Positions 30,163 through 41,412 of a stretch of DNA of 64,000 nucleotides are shown here, in pieces. Numbering within the stretch: position 1 is the first letter of the stretch; each line of letters starts with the position of its first letter. A program made the translations under genes and the position numbers. The notes beneath the pieces are model-generated. The model searched no databases. It was not told the DNA's origin and saw only the letters and a program-made list of their open reading frames with translations. Source of the stretch: Lachnospiraceae bacterium (GTDB taxonomy: Bacteria > Bacillota > Clostridia > Lachnospirales > Lachnospiraceae); the NCBI GenBank assembly GCA_021201095.1, contig JAJQFO010000096.1, positions 1 to 64,000 of the forward strand, given 5' to 3'.

Positions 30163-30489
30163 GTCTGTGTCAACTCAGATTACCCTCCGGATGCGGCCAT
30201 GCCGCCTTCCGGCGATTTTCTGGCAGCTATCCGGCCGTGTTCTAGATTTCTCTCCACAGAAAAGTCTGTATCCTGGCATCTCTGTACCTTGGCAGATAAC
30301 GCTTTACACTTCCCGTTTCAATATCTTCTTACTTCGATGCCTTTTACTTTGCTGCTTCTTTTTTACTTCGTCACCTTCCAGTTGTATACAGCGATGTCAC
30401 GCAGGAAAATGGACTTAAGGTCCTCCGTGATATCGCCCATTCTGCTGGTATAGGTCGCATGTTGTTCTCATGATCAGCTGATTTCTGCC

Positions 30490-31833
30490 TCAGGCCTTCT
30501 CCAGCAGCACGTCAATCAGCCGGTAACCTTCCGGGCGGAAGATACCGCCTTCTGCCGCAGTACGTTCGCAGTAAATTCTGCCATCAGCCAATGCCTCTTT
30601 ATCCGCTTTGTTCTCTCTGTTTTCCATATCAGCAGCCGGTGCCGCCGCATCTGCGCTTTCCAGGCTTTCTTTCCTGAGCGTCTTCGTGCTGTCATAGAGC
30701 AGATAGGGAATCGGATCGGAGGTATGCGTGCGGATGCGGATCGGCGTCGGGTGATCCGGCATCACCAGCATGCGGTACGGCTCCCCGGAGGCGTCCATCC
30801 GCTCCTTTACAATGCGGATAATCCTCTGGTCAAGGTTCTCGATCGACTGTATTTTCCGCTCCAGGCTGCCCTGATGCCCCATTTCATCCGGTGCCTCCAG
30901 ATGCACGTAGACATAATCCGAACCGCCGGAAAGCAGGGCATCGACCGCCGCAAGAGCTTTCCCCTCATAGTTGGTCTCCAGGCCGCCGGTAGCGCCTTCC
31001 ACAAGCACCACATTCATCCCAGCGCCGATCGCAATGCCCTTTAACAGGTCAACCGCTGAAATCATCGTGCCTTTTACACCGTTTTTATTTTCAAAAGAGT
31101 CCACCATCGGCTTTGTACCCGCGCCCCAGAACCAGCAGCTGTTCGCCGGGTTTAAGCCTCTGGCCTTGCGCTCCAGATTGATCGGATGGTCCTTTAAGAT
31201 CTCATAGCTGCGCTTCTGCATGGCCAGAAGCTCCTCATCCTTAGGCAGATACGGCCCGATCACCTCCGTCAGATGATCGTGGGGAGGAATGAGGGATTCC
31301 AGCGCATCGCTTAATAGCTTCTTTGGTTGCCCTTCCTTTCCCTCAGAGAGTGTTTCCACCCCGTTCGCCTTAATCACGCAGTGGCGGTAGCTCGTCCCCA
31401 CGTAAAACTGGTAGGTCTCGTTTTCCAGTTCCTTCTGTACCGCTGCGAGCAGAACCGCCGCGTCTTCTGTGCTGATCTCGCCGGAGCTGTGGTCGATGAT
31501 CCGCTTCTGCTCATACGGCTCTTCCTCCGTGAGCGTCACCAGATTGCAGCGCATTGCCACATCTGTTTCCTTCATCGGCACACCGATGCTCAGCGCTTCG
31601 AGCGGCGAGCGCCCCGTATAATAAAGGCGGGGATTATACCCCAGAACCGCCAGATTCGCCGTATCGCTCCCCGGAGCCATGCCGTCCGGGATCGTCTTCA
31701 CCAGCCCGATCTCACCGGTTTTCGCCATCTCATCCATCGCAGGCGTCCGTGCTGCCTCCAGCGGTGTGCGTCCGCCAAGCGCCTCCTGCGGCTCGTCCGC
31801 CATACCGTCCCCCAAAATCACGATATATTTCAT
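30490..31833 (-). CDS. ApgM-type cofactor-independent phosphoglycerate mutase family protein (possible homoserine kinase analogue)
   Basis: MKYIVILGDGMADEPQEALGGRTPLEAARTPAMDEMAKTGEIGLVKTIPDGMAPGSDTANLAVLGY; neighbours hom and an ACT regulator. Confidence 0.88.
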   Translation of the reverse strand: MKYIVILGDGMADEPQEALGGRTPLEAARTPAMDEMAKTGEIGLVKTIPDGMAPGSDTANLAVLGYNPRLYYTGRSPLEALSIGVPMKETDVAMRCNLVTLTEEEPYEQKRIIDHSSGEISTEDAAVLLAAVQKELENETYQFYVGTSYRHCVIKANGVETLSEGKEGQPKKLLSDALESLIPPHDHLTEVIGPYLPKDEELLAMQKRSYEILKDHPINLERKARGLNPANSCWFWGAGTKPMVDSFENKNGVKGTMISAVDLLKGIAIGAGMNVVLVEGATGGLETNYEGKALAAVDALLSGGSDYVYVHLEAPDEMGHQGSLERKIQSIENLDQRIIRIVKERMDASGEPYRMLVMPDHPTPIRIRTHTSDPIPYLLYDSTKTLRKESLESADAAAPAADMENRENKADKEALADGRIYCERTAAEGGIFRPEGYRLIDVLLEKA

Positions 31834-32074
31834 GGTAACATCTGCCTCTTTTCTCTTTCCTTATCTACTATTTCTCAGGTATAATACAAAGCATACCATC
31901 AAAAAGCAATTTTTAATATTACTAAAGTTTTCAAAAACAGTGCAGTTTAAAATAACCTGTGTGTGTCTGTCTTTCTCTGAAGACAGGAGTCATTACCAGG
32001 TAAACTGCATTGCGGATACGAATCACTCCCGTAAAATCCGCTTTCACGAAAAACAAATCATTCACGGGAAAACA

Positions 32075-33304
32075 TTAGCCACGGATACGAATCATTCCCA
32101 GGATCTGCCCCTCCAGCTTCGCCGCACACTCCTGATAAGCCGCCTCGGTCATGACTGGCGTGATAAATCCATATTCTCCATCCAGATCCGCCTGTACGAT
32201 CGAAATCGCGCCAAACACGTTCTTGACTACGCTACAGTCGTTTGCGTCGCCTACCACACGCACAAAGAACTGCTTCTTGGTCTCCGCCACCGGCTGCATC
32301 TGCTGCTTTTCGGGACTCCACTCAGACATCACGCTGCGTCCGAGCGTCTGTGCCTCTTCGATCACGTCCGCCACCACAGCACTCGCGGTCGCGTCCTTTC
32401 CGGCGCCCTGCCCATAGAACATCGCATCGCCAAGCATATTCCCATGCACAAAAATTGCATTAAACACACCGCTCACAAAATACAGCGGGTCTGTCTTTTT
32501 TACAAGGAACGGCGCAACCATCGCGGTCACTTTGCCCTCGTTTTCTACATCCATGTGGCTGTACGCCAGCAGCCGGATCGCCATGCCCAGCTCCTTCGCG
32601 TAGCGCACTTCCGCAGAGGTAATTTTCGTAATACCTTCTGTGTAAATATCGGTAAAATCAACGCGTTTTCCGTAAGCCAGGGAAGAAAGAATCGCGATCT
32701 TGCGGCAGGCATCGTGCCCCTCTACATCCGCCTCCGGGTTGCGCTCTGCATATCCCTTCTGCTGCGCGTCGCGCAGGACATCGTCAAATTCCAGCCCTTC
32801 CTCAGACATCTTCGTCAGAATATAGTTGGTCGTACCATTCACAATACCAGTGATCTCGTCAATCACATCCGCGCCCAGGGAGGTACGCAGCGGCCGGATG
32901 ATCGGAATACCGCCGCCGCAGCTCGCCTCAAACAGGTAGCTCACCTGATGCTCCTTCGCCGTTGCCAGCAGCTCGGTGCCGTATTTCGCGACCAGCTCCT
33001 TATTGGATGTGCACGCGGATTTTCCTGCCTCCAGCGCACGCTTTGTAAACGGATACGCGGGATTCAGCCCTCCCATCGTCTCCACCACAATGCGCACCTC
33101 CGGATCATTGATAATCACATCATAATCATGCACCAGCTTCTCCTGCACCGGATCCCCCGGAAACTCCCGTAAATCCAGCACATATTTCACCTGCAGATCC
33201 ACGCCGGTTTTTTGAAGAATGCTGTCATGATTGGTCTCAATCACCTTTACTACTCCGGAACCGACTGTCCCATATCCTAACACTGCTACAGCTACCATTT
33301 CCAA
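32075..33304 (-). CDS. hom: Homoserine dehydrogenase
   Basis: VAVLGYGTVGSGVVKVIE, GIVNGTTNYILTKM, AYGKRVDFTDIYTEGI, C-terminal ACT-like region. Confidence 0.95.
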   Translation of the reverse strand: MEMVAVAVLGYGTVGSGVVKVIETNHDSILQKTGVDLQVKYVLDLREFPGDPVQEKLVHDYDVIINDPEVRIVVETMGGLNPAYPFTKRALEAGKSACTSNKELVAKYGTELLATAKEHQVSYLFEASCGGGIPIIRPLRTSLGADVIDEITGIVNGTTNYILTKMSEEGLEFDDVLRDAQQKGYAERNPEADVEGHDACRKIAILSSLAYGKRVDFTDIYTEGITKITSAEVRYAKELGMAIRLLAYSHMDVENEGKVTAMVAPFLVKKTDPLYFVSGVFNAIFVHGNMLGDAMFYGQGAGKDATASAVVADVIEEAQTLGRSVMSEWSPEKQQMQPVAETKKQFFVRVVGDANDCSVVKNVFGAISIVQADLDGEYGFITPVMTEAAYQECAAKLEGQILGMIRIRG

Positions 33305-33422
33305 TTGTCTCCTCTCAATTCCTTTTTACAGCTGCTCTGTCCCTTTATGAAAAGCATTTGCCGCGCAAAAACCGCGCAGTCCCGCCTTACAATCATGAAC
33401 CAGACATCGTCTGCCTCTGACT

Positions 33423-33866
33423 TTACTCCCGCGCCAGAATCCTCAGATCCTGCACGCCTTCCTTCGACTCGATCACTTTGATCATGCTTGAAAGATCCCC
33501 GGTCGAGGGAAGTATCTCTACACTGAGTGTCAGCATCGCGACACCGTTCGTCGGGATACTCTGGTGGATCGTCAGAATATTCGCATGATATTCCGCCACC
33601 ACATGCAGCACATCCGACAAAAGCCCCGGCTCGTCGTGCACCTGCATCAGGAAGGTAAACGTCCGCCCCTGCACGTTATCGCGGAATGGAAAAATATCTT
33701 CCTTATATTTATAGAAGGAGCTCCGGCTGATCCCGACCGCGTCCGCAGCCTCCTGCACAGTAGATGCCCGACCGGTTTCCAAAAGCCGCTTCGCTTCCAC
33801 GACCTTCATCAACACCTCGGGCACCGCCTTTTCTTTCACAACATAATAGTTTGACCCATCTGACAT
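33423..33866 (-). CDS. ACT domain-containing protein (PheB/ThrR-like) with HTH-like N-terminus
   Basis: TVQEAADAVGISRSSFYKYKEDIFPF followed by an ACT domain FLMQVHDEPGLLSDVLHVVAEYHANILTIHQ. Confidence 0.85.
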   Translation of the reverse strand: MSDGSNYYVVKEKAVPEVLMKVVEAKRLLETGRASTVQEAADAVGISRSSFYKYKEDIFPFRDNVQGRTFTFLMQVHDEPGLLSDVLHVVAEYHANILTIHQSIPTNGVAMLTLSVEILPSTGDLSSMIKVIESKEGVQDLRILARE

Positions 33867-34155
33867 CTTTCCATCCTCCTGGCCAAAGTGTTTGCGTCAG
33901 AAAAACATTTGTATACCACGGATGGAATCTTACCATACTTCATGGAAGGATGCAAGTAAAAAATAGCTGTAAACAAGTACGGCTTCTGTGCATCTTTAAC
34001 ACTACGCAAAAACCAAAAATACAGCCGGTAACTGTTTGAAAAGCAGTGCCCGGCCGCAATTTTTCGTCCATAGCAGTCATGGTGATTTTCCTATGTCCTT
34101 GCCAGCAACGCGAATATGGGCATATGCCCGTACCCGCATTAATTCTAATTGTTTT

Positions 34156-35287
34156 TTACTCCGCCTGCTCCAGCGACTTCCCGCCCAGAGACATCCATTT
34201 CAGATAGGCATTGATGAACGGATCCAGCGCCCCGTCCATGACTGCGTCTACATTGCCGGATTCCTCGCCGGTGCGCAGATCCTTCACCAGCTTGTAGGGC
34301 TGCATGACATAGGAGCGGATCTGGTTGCCCCAGCCGATCTCCTTGACCTCGCCGCGGATATCGGACTCTTTCTGCGCATTCTCCTGCTCGCGCAGAAGGA
34401 GCAGCTTGGTCTTTAACATCTGCATCGCCTTGTCCTTGTTCTGGAACTGGGAGCGTTCATTCTGGCAGGTCACGACAATGCCGGTCGGCAAATGCGTAAT
34501 GCGGATGGCGGAGGACGTCTTGTTGATGTGCTGGCCGCCCGCGCCGCTGGACCGATAGGTATCAATGCGCAGGTCGTCCGGATTGATTTCCACATCCACG
34601 TCCCGCTCCAGCACCGGCATGACATCGCAGCTCACAAAGGAGGTCTGCCTCTTGCCGGCGGCGTTAAACGGGGAGATACGCACCAGCCGGTGCACGCCTT
34701 TTTCGGATTTCAGATAACCGTAGGCACGGGATCCGTTGACCTGGAAGGTCACTGATTTGATACCGGCCTCCTCACCGTCCAGCAGATCCAGGACTTCCAC
34801 CTGATAGCCTTTTTTATCCGCCCAGCGCGTGTACATGCGGTAGAGCATGGATGCCCAGTCGCAGGACTCCGTGCCGCCTGCTCCGGCATGGAGCGAAACG
34901 ATCGCGCTCTCCTCGTCATACTCTCCTGAGAGTAGCGTCTTGATCCGGATATCATCTAAGGTCTGCTGAAATTCATCCAGCATCTCCTGGATCTCAGGAA
35001 TGACCGCCGGATCGTTTTCCTCATATCCCATCTCAATCAGAAGCTCAATCTCCTCATACTGGCTCTGCAGCTGCTGATAAGTGGAAACATCTTCTTTGAG
35101 GCTGGCAAGCGTCTTCATGGATTCCTGCGAGGCTTCCGGATTGTCCCAGAAATCCGGCTCCTCCATCCGGCGCTCCAGCTCCTGTATCCGCTGTTCTTTG
35201 ACAGCGAGGTTAAAGTGAATCCCTCACTTCCACTAATGGTTTGGTGTAGCTGTTTAAAATTGTTTTGAACTGGTCAAGTTCTACCAT
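34156..35287 (-). CDS. prfB: Peptide chain release factor 2 with programmed +1 frameshift (zero frame 35287-35210, then +1 frame 35211-34156)
   Basis: ATG GTA GAA ... AGG GAT TCA CTT TAA C; zero frame MVELDQFKTILNSYTKPLVEVRDSL*, then +1 frame NLAVKEQRIQELERRMEEPDFWDN; HAGAGGTESCDWASM and RSSGAGGQHINKTSSAIRITHLPTG (GGQ) motifs. Confidence 0.93.
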
Positions 35288-35532
35288 TGTGTCACCTTCT
35301 TTCTATATATTATCGCGCGTCTCCCCGGCATCCCCCAGTTCGGACACGCTCTATGCTCTATCGGACAGATGACATTTTCGTCAGCTGTCCGCTGTGCCTG
35401 GCGGATGCGGCGCAAGCCGCAAAATTCCTTATCCGCCTATGTGTCTCCAAAACAGCAAAGCGGTACTACTAAGCTCAATCTGCGCCTGGCGGCTTGATTT
35501 TGCTAAACACCGACATTGCTTTAACGGTCCTC

Positions 35533-38106
35533 TCACGCCTTCCGGCCGCAGCACTGCTTGTACTTCTTGCCGCTGCCGCAGGGGCACGGGTCATTGGGGT
35601 AAATCTTTTCGGCCACACGCTTTTTGGGGGCGCGGACAGCGGTGTCGTCTTTGTTGGTGCCGGTTACTTTGGCCACTTCCTCGCGCTCGACCTTCTGCTC
35701 AACCTTGATGTGGTAGAGCAGGCGAACGGTATCCTGCTGAATGCCGGCGGTCATTTCGTCGAACATCTCATAAGCGCTCATCTTGTACTCCACCTTCGGG
35801 TCGCGCTGTCCATAGGCCTGCAGGCCGATGCCCTGGCGGAGCTGATCCATGTCGTCGATGTGATCCATCCATTTGCGGTCAATGACCCTGAGCAGGATGA
35901 CGCGCTCCATCTCGCGGAATTTCTCGTCGTCACCAACTTCCGCTTCTTTGGCCTCATAAAGCTTCACTGCCGCTTCGTTCAGGGAGGCCTTCAGTTTTTC
36001 CTTATCAGAAATGGACGCCACCGTTTCTTCTGTCACCGGCGGAAGGGGGATGGTCGGCAGCAGGAGTGAGTTGAGTTCATTCAGATCCCAGCTTTCCCGG
36101 TCGTTGTCGGTACAGCTTCTGTCTACAGCGCGGCTGACAATCTCGGAGGCCATCTTCAGGATATAGTCGCGCATGCTCTCGCCGTCGAGTACACGGCGGC
36201 GCTCCGCATACATAATCTCGCGCTGCTCATTGTTGACCTGATCGTATTCGAGCAGGTTTTTACGGATGCCAAAGTTGTTGCTCTCGATCTTCATCTGCGC
36301 CTTCTCAATCGCGCTGGAGAGCATCTTATGTTCGATCTGCTCGCCTTCCTTTACACCGAGAGACTTAAAGACATTCATCATTTTCTCAGAGCCGAACAGG
36401 CGCATCAGATCATCTTCCAGAGAAATATAGAATCTGGACTCGCCTGGGTCACCCTGACGGCCGGAACGGCCGCGCAGCTGATTGTCAATACGCCGGGACT
36501 CATGACGCTCGGTGCCAATGATCTTTAAGCCGCCGGCAGCGCGGGCCTCATCGTCCAGCTTGATATCCGTACCACGGCCGGCCATGTTGGTCGCGATGGT
36601 GACGGTGCCGTGGATACCGGCCTCGGCGACAATCTCTGCCTCCATCTCATGGAACTTCGCATTCAGCACCTGGTGCTTGATACCGGCGCGCTTGAGCATA
36701 TTGCTCAAAAGCTCGGATACCTCGATCGTGATCGTGCCGACCAGCACCGGCTGCCCTTTGGCGTTGGCTTCCTTGACCGCCTCAACCACCGCACGGTATT
36801 TTTCCTTCTGGGTCATATAAACCGCGTCGTCATAATCAATACGCTGCACCGGGACGTTGGTCGGAATCTCGATCACATCCATGCCATAGATGTCCCGGAA
36901 CTCCTCCTCCTCTGTCAGCGCGGTACCGGTCATGCCGGCTTTTTTCTCATATTTATTAAAGAAATTCTGGAAGGTGATCGTGGCGAGCGTCTTGCTCTCG
37001 CGCTTTACCTTCACATGCTCCTTTGCCTCGATTGCCTGATGCAGGCCGTCCGAATAGCGGCGCCCCGGCATAATACGGCCGGTGAACTCATCGACAATCA
37101 GGACCTCATCGTCCTTTACCACATAATCCTGGTCGCGGAACATCAGATAGTTTGCCCGCAGCGCCAGATCGACATTGTGCTGGATCTCCAGGTTCTCCGC
37201 GTCTGAGAAGTTGTCAATGTGGAAAAACTTCTCCACCTTCTCGATGCCCTGCTGGGTGAGCGTAACCAGCTTGTCCTTTTCATTGACGATAAAATCACCG
37301 GTCTCGGTGATCTCCTCACCCATAATCGCGGTCATCTTCGTGACCTCGCCGCTTGCCTCGCCCTTTTCCAGCTGTCTGGCCAGAATATCGCAGACCTCGT
37401 AGAGTTTGGTGGACTTGCCGCTCTGTCCGGAAATAATCAGCGGGGTACGCGCCTCATCGATCAATACCGAGTCGACCTCATCGATGATCGCATAGACCAG
37501 GCCGCGCTGTACCAGCTGCTCCTTGTAGATCACCATGTTGTCACGCAGGTAATCAAATCCGTCCTCATTATTCGTAATGTAGGTGATATCGCATTTGTAC
37601 TGCTCCCGGCGCTCGTCGTTGTTCATCGAATTGAGCACACAGCCGACCGTCAGTCCCAGAAAGCGGTGCACCGCGCCCATCCACTCAGCGTCACGGCTCG
37701 CCAGATAATCATTGACCGTGATGATATGGACGCCCTGTCCGGTCAGTGCATTTAAGTACGCCGGGCAGGTCGATACCAGCGTCTTACCTTCACCGGTACG
37801 CATCTCAGCGATACGGCCCTGATGAAGAATGATGCCGCCCATCAGCTGCACCCGGTAATGCTCCATGCCCAGCACACGCCGCGCCGCCTCACGTACGGTC
37901 GCGAACGCTTCCGGCAGCAGATCATCCAGTGTCTCGCCTTTCGCATAGCGGTCCTTGTATTCCTGCGTCTTTCCCGCAAGCTGCTCATCCGAAAGCGCCA
38001 TCATGTCCGGCCGCAGCGACTCTATCTTGTCCACCAGCGGCATGATGCGCTTCAGCTCATGCTCACTGTGTGTCCCAAACATCTTTTTTACAAAATTAAA
38101 TGCCAT
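35533..38106 (-). CDS. secA: Preprotein translocase ATPase SecA
   Basis: [33 protein letters not shown]-terminal [17 protein letters not shown] zinc motif. Confidence 0.97.
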   Translation of the reverse strand: MAFNFVKKMFGTHSEHELKRIMPLVDKIESLRPDMMALSDEQLAGKTQEYKDRYAKGETLDDLLPEAFATVREAARRVLGMEHYRVQLMGGIILHQGRIAEMRTGEGKTLVSTCPAYLNALTGQGVHIITVNDYLASRDAEWMGAVHRFLGLTVGCVLNSMNNDERREQYKCDITYITNNEDGFDYLRDNMVIYKEQLVQRGLVYAIIDEVDSVLIDEARTPLIISGQSGKSTKLYEVCDILARQLEKGEASGEVTKMTAIMGEEITETGDFIVNEKDKLVTLTQQGIEKVEKFFHIDNFSDAENLEIQHNVDLALRANYLMFRDQDYVVKDDEVLIVDEFTGRIMPGRRYSDGLHQAIEAKEHVKVKRESKTLATITFQNFFNKYEKKAGMTGTALTEEEEFRDIYGMDVIEIPTNVPVQRIDYDDAVYMTQKEKYRAVVEAVKEANAKGQPVLVGTITIEVSELLSNMLKRAGIKHQVLNAKFHEMEAEIVAEAGIHGTVTIATNMAGRGTDIKLDDEARAAGGLKIIGTERHESRRIDNQLRGRSGRQGDPGESRFYISLEDDLMRLFGSEKMMNVFKSLGVKEGEQIEHKMLSSAIEKAQMKIESNNFGIRKNLLEYDQVNNEQREIMYAERRRVLDGESMRDYILKMASEIVSRAVDRSCTDNDRESWDLNELNSLLLPTIPLPPVTEETVASISDKEKLKASLNEAAVKLYEAKEAEVGDDEKFREMERVILLRVIDRKWMDHIDDMDQLRQGIGLQAYGQRDPKVEYKMSAYEMFDEMTAGIQQDTVRLLYHIKVEQKVEREEVAKVTGTNKDDTAVRAPKKRVAEKIYPNDPCPCGSGKKYKQCCGRKA

Positions 38107-38206
38107 TGCCCCTCTCCAATCAAAAAATTTTCAAAAAGCCCGCAAGCGCGCTTTTCTTTCGCCAAGTCACACTATAACACTTTACGCAAAAAAGAGCAAG
38201 AATGTA

Positions 38207-38255
38207 ATGAAAAAGCGCGTCCGGTATGCAGCCACCGCATACGCAAACGCGCTCA
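38207..38255 (-). terminator. Rho-independent terminator downstream of rplT
   Basis: Minus-strand AGCGCGTttgcGTATGCggtggctGCATACcggACGCGCTTTTTC. Confidence 0.8.
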
Positions 38256-38267
38256 TTGCTGTGAGTC

Positions 38268-38624
38268 TCAGGCAATCTTTGTCTTCGCGAGCTCAGCCAG
38301 GGAAGCAAATCCTCCCGGATCATTCACTGCCATGTCCGCGAGAACCTTACGGTTCAGCTCAACGTTGGCAAGCTTCAGACCATACATGAATTTGCTGTAG
38401 GACAGACCGTTCAGACGGGCAGCTGCGTTGATACGTGCAATCCAAAGCTGTCTGAACTGACGCTTTTTCTGCTTTCTGCCTGCATAGGAGCTGGTCAGAG
38501 CACGCATAACGGACTGTTTCGCGATTCTATACTGCTTGGATCTGGCTCCTCTGTAGCCCTTCGCAAGCTTTAACACACGATTGTGTTTCTTTCTTCTGTT
38601 CATTCCACCTTTGATTCTGGCCAT
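38268..38624 (-). CDS. rplT: 50S ribosomal protein L20
   Basis: [37 protein letters not shown]. Confidence 0.97.
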   Translation of the reverse strand: MARIKGGMNRRKKHNRVLKLAKGYRGARSKQYRIAKQSVMRALTSSYAGRKQKKRQFRQLWIARINAAARLNGLSYSKFMYGLKLANVELNRKVLADMAVNDPGGFASLAELAKTKIA

Positions 38625-38699
38625 TTCTTTGAACCTCCTTAATAGTAGTAAACCAATAGTAAATCACATTTGCTGTAAATGGCTTTCATCCGATCTCTA

Positions 38700-38897
38700 T
38701 CAGAGATACGGCAAAATCTTCTTCATGTTGGAAGCATTGGTCACATCCGTAATCGTTGACTTCCGAAGATTTCTCTTTCTCTTGGTCGACTTCTTGGTTA
38801 AGATATGGCTCTTGTAAGCTTTGTTTCTCTTTAAAAGGCCTGAACCGGTCTTTTTAAAACGTTTCGCAGCTGCTCTGCTGGTTTTCATTTTTGGCAT
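38700..38897 (-). CDS. rpmI: 50S ribosomal protein L35
   Basis: [45 protein letters not shown]. Confidence 0.96.
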   Translation of the reverse strand: MPKMKTSRAAAKRFKKTGSGLLKRNKAYKSHILTKKSTKRKRNLRKSTITDVTNASNMKKILPYL

Positions 38898-39063
38898 TTT
38901 ATGCTTCCTCCTTATGCTTGTCATTGATAGTGAATGGCAAAAGCTGCCGCCCACCATAGTAATCCTGTGTCTGATCCCCAGGGGCTGCCGGACCCTTCCG
39001 TGTCCGGCGGATGATCCGAGCTGCCGGAAATATCCTGTACAGAATGTGCCGACAGATCGATCC

Positions 39064-39564
39064 TTACTGAGTACGCTTCTCTGTCAGGAACAGGGTAAGC
39101 GTCCTGCCCTCCTGCTTGATCGGACGGTCTACGACGGCGACATCCGCCAGAGATTTCGCGACATCCTCAAGGATATAGCGGTTGGCCTGCATATGGGCCA
39201 TCTCTCTTCCGCGGAAACGCAGCGTCACCTTTACCTTATTCCCCTTGGCGAGGAACTTGCGGGCACTGCTCACCTTCGTATTTAAGTCGTTTTCATCAAT
39301 GTTCGGAGATAATCGAATCTCTTTGATCTCAACCGTTTTCTGTTTCTTTCTGGCCTCTTTTTCCTTGCGGGCCAGCTCATAGCGATACTTCCCGTAGTCA
39401 ATGATCTTGCACACCGGCGGCTTTGCCGTGGGAGCAATCTTCACGAGGTCAAGGTCGGCCTCTCTCGCCAGCTTCTGGGCTTCCTTTGCAGACATGATTC
39501 CAAGCTGCTCGCCGTGTTCACCGATCAGACGGACTTCCCGGTCTCTGATCTGTTCGTTAATCAT
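39064..39564 (-). CDS. infC: Translation initiation factor IF-3 (start may lie slightly upstream, possibly non-AUG)
   Basis: [63 protein letters not shown]. Confidence 0.95.
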   Translation of the reverse strand: MINEQIRDREVRLIGEHGEQLGIMSAKEAQKLAREADLDLVKIAPTAKPPVCKIIDYGKYRYELARKEKEARKKQKTVEIKEIRLSPNIDENDLNTKVSSARKFLAKGNKVKVTLRFRGREMAHMQANRYILEDVAKSLADVAVVDRPIKQEGRTLTLFLTEKRTQ

Positions 39565-39616
39565 TAATTCGCTAATGTTCGTACACCTCCACACATTGAT
39601 ATGACTGTTTGCCTGC

Positions 39617-39716
39617 GCCGGGCGCGGGTTATGTCACAAGGATTGCCGGCGAAGCCGGAGAATCCCTTGTGACGCGGGCAAAGCCGCTAATCTCCTTTCG
39701 CGACCGTGCGCATCAA
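39617..39716. repeat. Dispersed hairpin element, copy C (hairpin 39633-39673) in the infC leader
   Basis: GTCACAAGGATTGCCGGCGAAGCCGGAGAATCCCTTGTGAC plus a ctttcgcgaccgtgcgcat tail. Confidence 0.7.
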
Positions 39717-39775
39717 AAGAAAAAGGCGGATCACAAAGTCATCCACCTGCATACACTGATCCGTCCATCCGCCGC
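39714..39775 (-). promoter_or_regulatory. Leader terminator/attenuator upstream of infC-rpmI-rplT (L20-leader-like)
   Basis: Minus-strand ggcggatggacggatcag...ctttgtgatccgcctttttctttt; two overlapping pairings (GGCGGAT/ATCCGCC, GGATCA/TGATCC) before a U-tract. Confidence 0.65.
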
Positions 39776-40050
39776 CAGGCAACTCCGGCATACATGATCG
39801 CATACTGCAAATAAAAAATGCGAAAACACATGCTGTGAAGCCTGTCATCTGCGCCGTCCGGCAAATCAAACTATAAACCACTGGTCACAGCATTCTGTTT
39901 CCTGCGTGCCAGGGTGAGAGTGGATACTCTGCTTCCTGTTTTCAACCTATGACACTTTAGCACAGGCTTTCATATGTGTCAAGAACTTTTTTTGTTTTCC
40001 GCGCGCCATTTCCCACGCACCATTTATGCGCCGTTTCTCGCCCACCTTTT

Positions 40051-41412
40051 TCACACGCCCTCGCGCGTAATGTTTTTCAGCCACTTCCTGCTTTTATAAT
40101 GATGCAGCACCCAGGGCCACTTGACGAATTCGTCCGTGCAGAGGAGAAAATAAACCCACATCGGCGGCAGCTTCAGGGCGAAGGCGGCCAGAAAACCGAG
40201 CGGCACAGCGTAGCACCACATATCGATTGTGTCGCAGATCAGGCCGAAGCGGCTGTCTCCGCCCGCCCGGAAAATACCCGCAATCAGGGTCGTATTGACC
40301 GCTGTCCCCATGATATAGTAGGTATTGATCAGCAGCATGATTTTCAGATAACCTGACGCCGTCTCTGAAAGAGACGCAAAGCGCAGAGCAAAGGGCATGA
40401 CCGCCGCCACCAGGAGGCCGCCGAAGATGCCTGCGGCCACAGTCAGGTGCATGGACCGGGAAGCGTCCCGGCCGGCGTCTTCCAGCTGGTTCGCACCGAT
40501 CTCCTTGCCGACAAAAATACCGGAGGCGCTCGCGATGCCATAGCAGAGTACCGTTCCGAAATTGCGCACCACAACGACGATCGCGTTGGCCGCTACCACG
40601 TCTGATCCCATATGCCCCATGATCACGGAGTACATGGAAAAACCCACGCTCCAGATAATATCATTTGCCAGCGCCGGGACGGACAGCCGCAGAAAATCCC
40701 GCATCAGCACACCGCCCTTCCAGAACATCGCGTCCGGGCGAAGGCGGACATTTTTTGAGGCAAAAGAAACGCAAAAGCAGGCAATCAGCTGCAGCACCCG
40801 CGAAATGGAAGTTGCAAGCGCGACGCCCTTCGCTCCCAGACGCGGCGCGCCAAACAACCCGTAGACAAAGACTGCGTTCAGGCAGACATTAATCAGGAGG
40901 GCGCCTACATTCAGCGCCGTGCTGGTTTTCACACGCTCTACGCTGCGCAGAGTGGAGAGATACACTTCCGAAAATCCCCAGCAGAGGTAGCTGACGCTAA
41001 TCACGCGCAGATAGGACATGCCAATCTCTATCAGCTCCTGATCAGAGGTAAACAGCGTCATCATCTGCCTGGGAAAAAATACTGCCGACAGAGCAAACAG
41101 CAGCGAAATCCCCACTGCGAAGCGCAGGGCGATTCCTTCTACTTTTTCGATAGCCTTCAGATTTCCTTTTCCCCAGTATTGGGCACAGAGCATCGTCGCC
41201 CCGGTGCCGAGTCCATAATAAACCATATACAGAATGTTGGAATACTGCACGGCCAGAGATACAGCAGAGACTGAAGACTGTCCCACCGAATTCAGCATGA
41301 TCACGTCTGTGGAGCTGATCGCCGCGCTGAACAGATTCTGTATCACAATCGGAAGAGCCAGCCGCAAAATCTGCGCGTATGACTCTCTTCCTGTTTTTAC
41401 TTTTGTTTTCAA
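40051..41412 (-). CDS. MATE-family efflux transporter
   Basis: 12-TM architecture, LALPIVIQNLFSAAISSTDVIMLNSVGQSSVSAVSLA. Confidence 0.9.
   Translation of the reverse strand: MKTKVKTGRESYAQILRLALPIVIQNLFSAAISSTDVIMLNSVGQSSVSAVSLAVQYSNILYMVYYGLGTGATMLCAQYWGKGNLKAIEKVEGIALRFAVGISLLFALSAVFFPRQMMTLFTSDQELIEIGMSYLRVISVSYLCWGFSEVYLSTLRSVERVKTSTALNVGALLINVCLNAVFVYGLFGAPRLGAKGVALATSISRVLQLIACFCVSFASKNVRLRPDAMFWKGGVLMRDFLRLSVPALANDIIWSVGFSMYSVIMGHMGSDVVAANAIVVVVRNFGTVLCYGIASASGIFVGKEIGANQLEDAGRDASRSMHLTVAAGIFGGLLVAAVMPFALRFASLSETASGYLKIMLLINTYYIMGTAVNTTLIAGIFRAGGDSRFGLICDTIDMWCYAVPLGFLAAFALKLPPMWVYFLLCTDEFVKWPWVLHHYKSRKWLKNITREGV

Noticed and set aside
31679-33172. 497-aa plus-strand ORF antisense to apgM-like/hom
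   Set aside because: Opposite two well-supported genes; no family motif, His/Arg-rich as expected from antisense of GC-rich coding DNA.
34156-35166. prfB as a normal ORF starting at MEEPDFWDN
   Set aside because: Upstream sequence encodes the expected N-terminal peptide with an SD and a frameshift site, so the listed start is internal.
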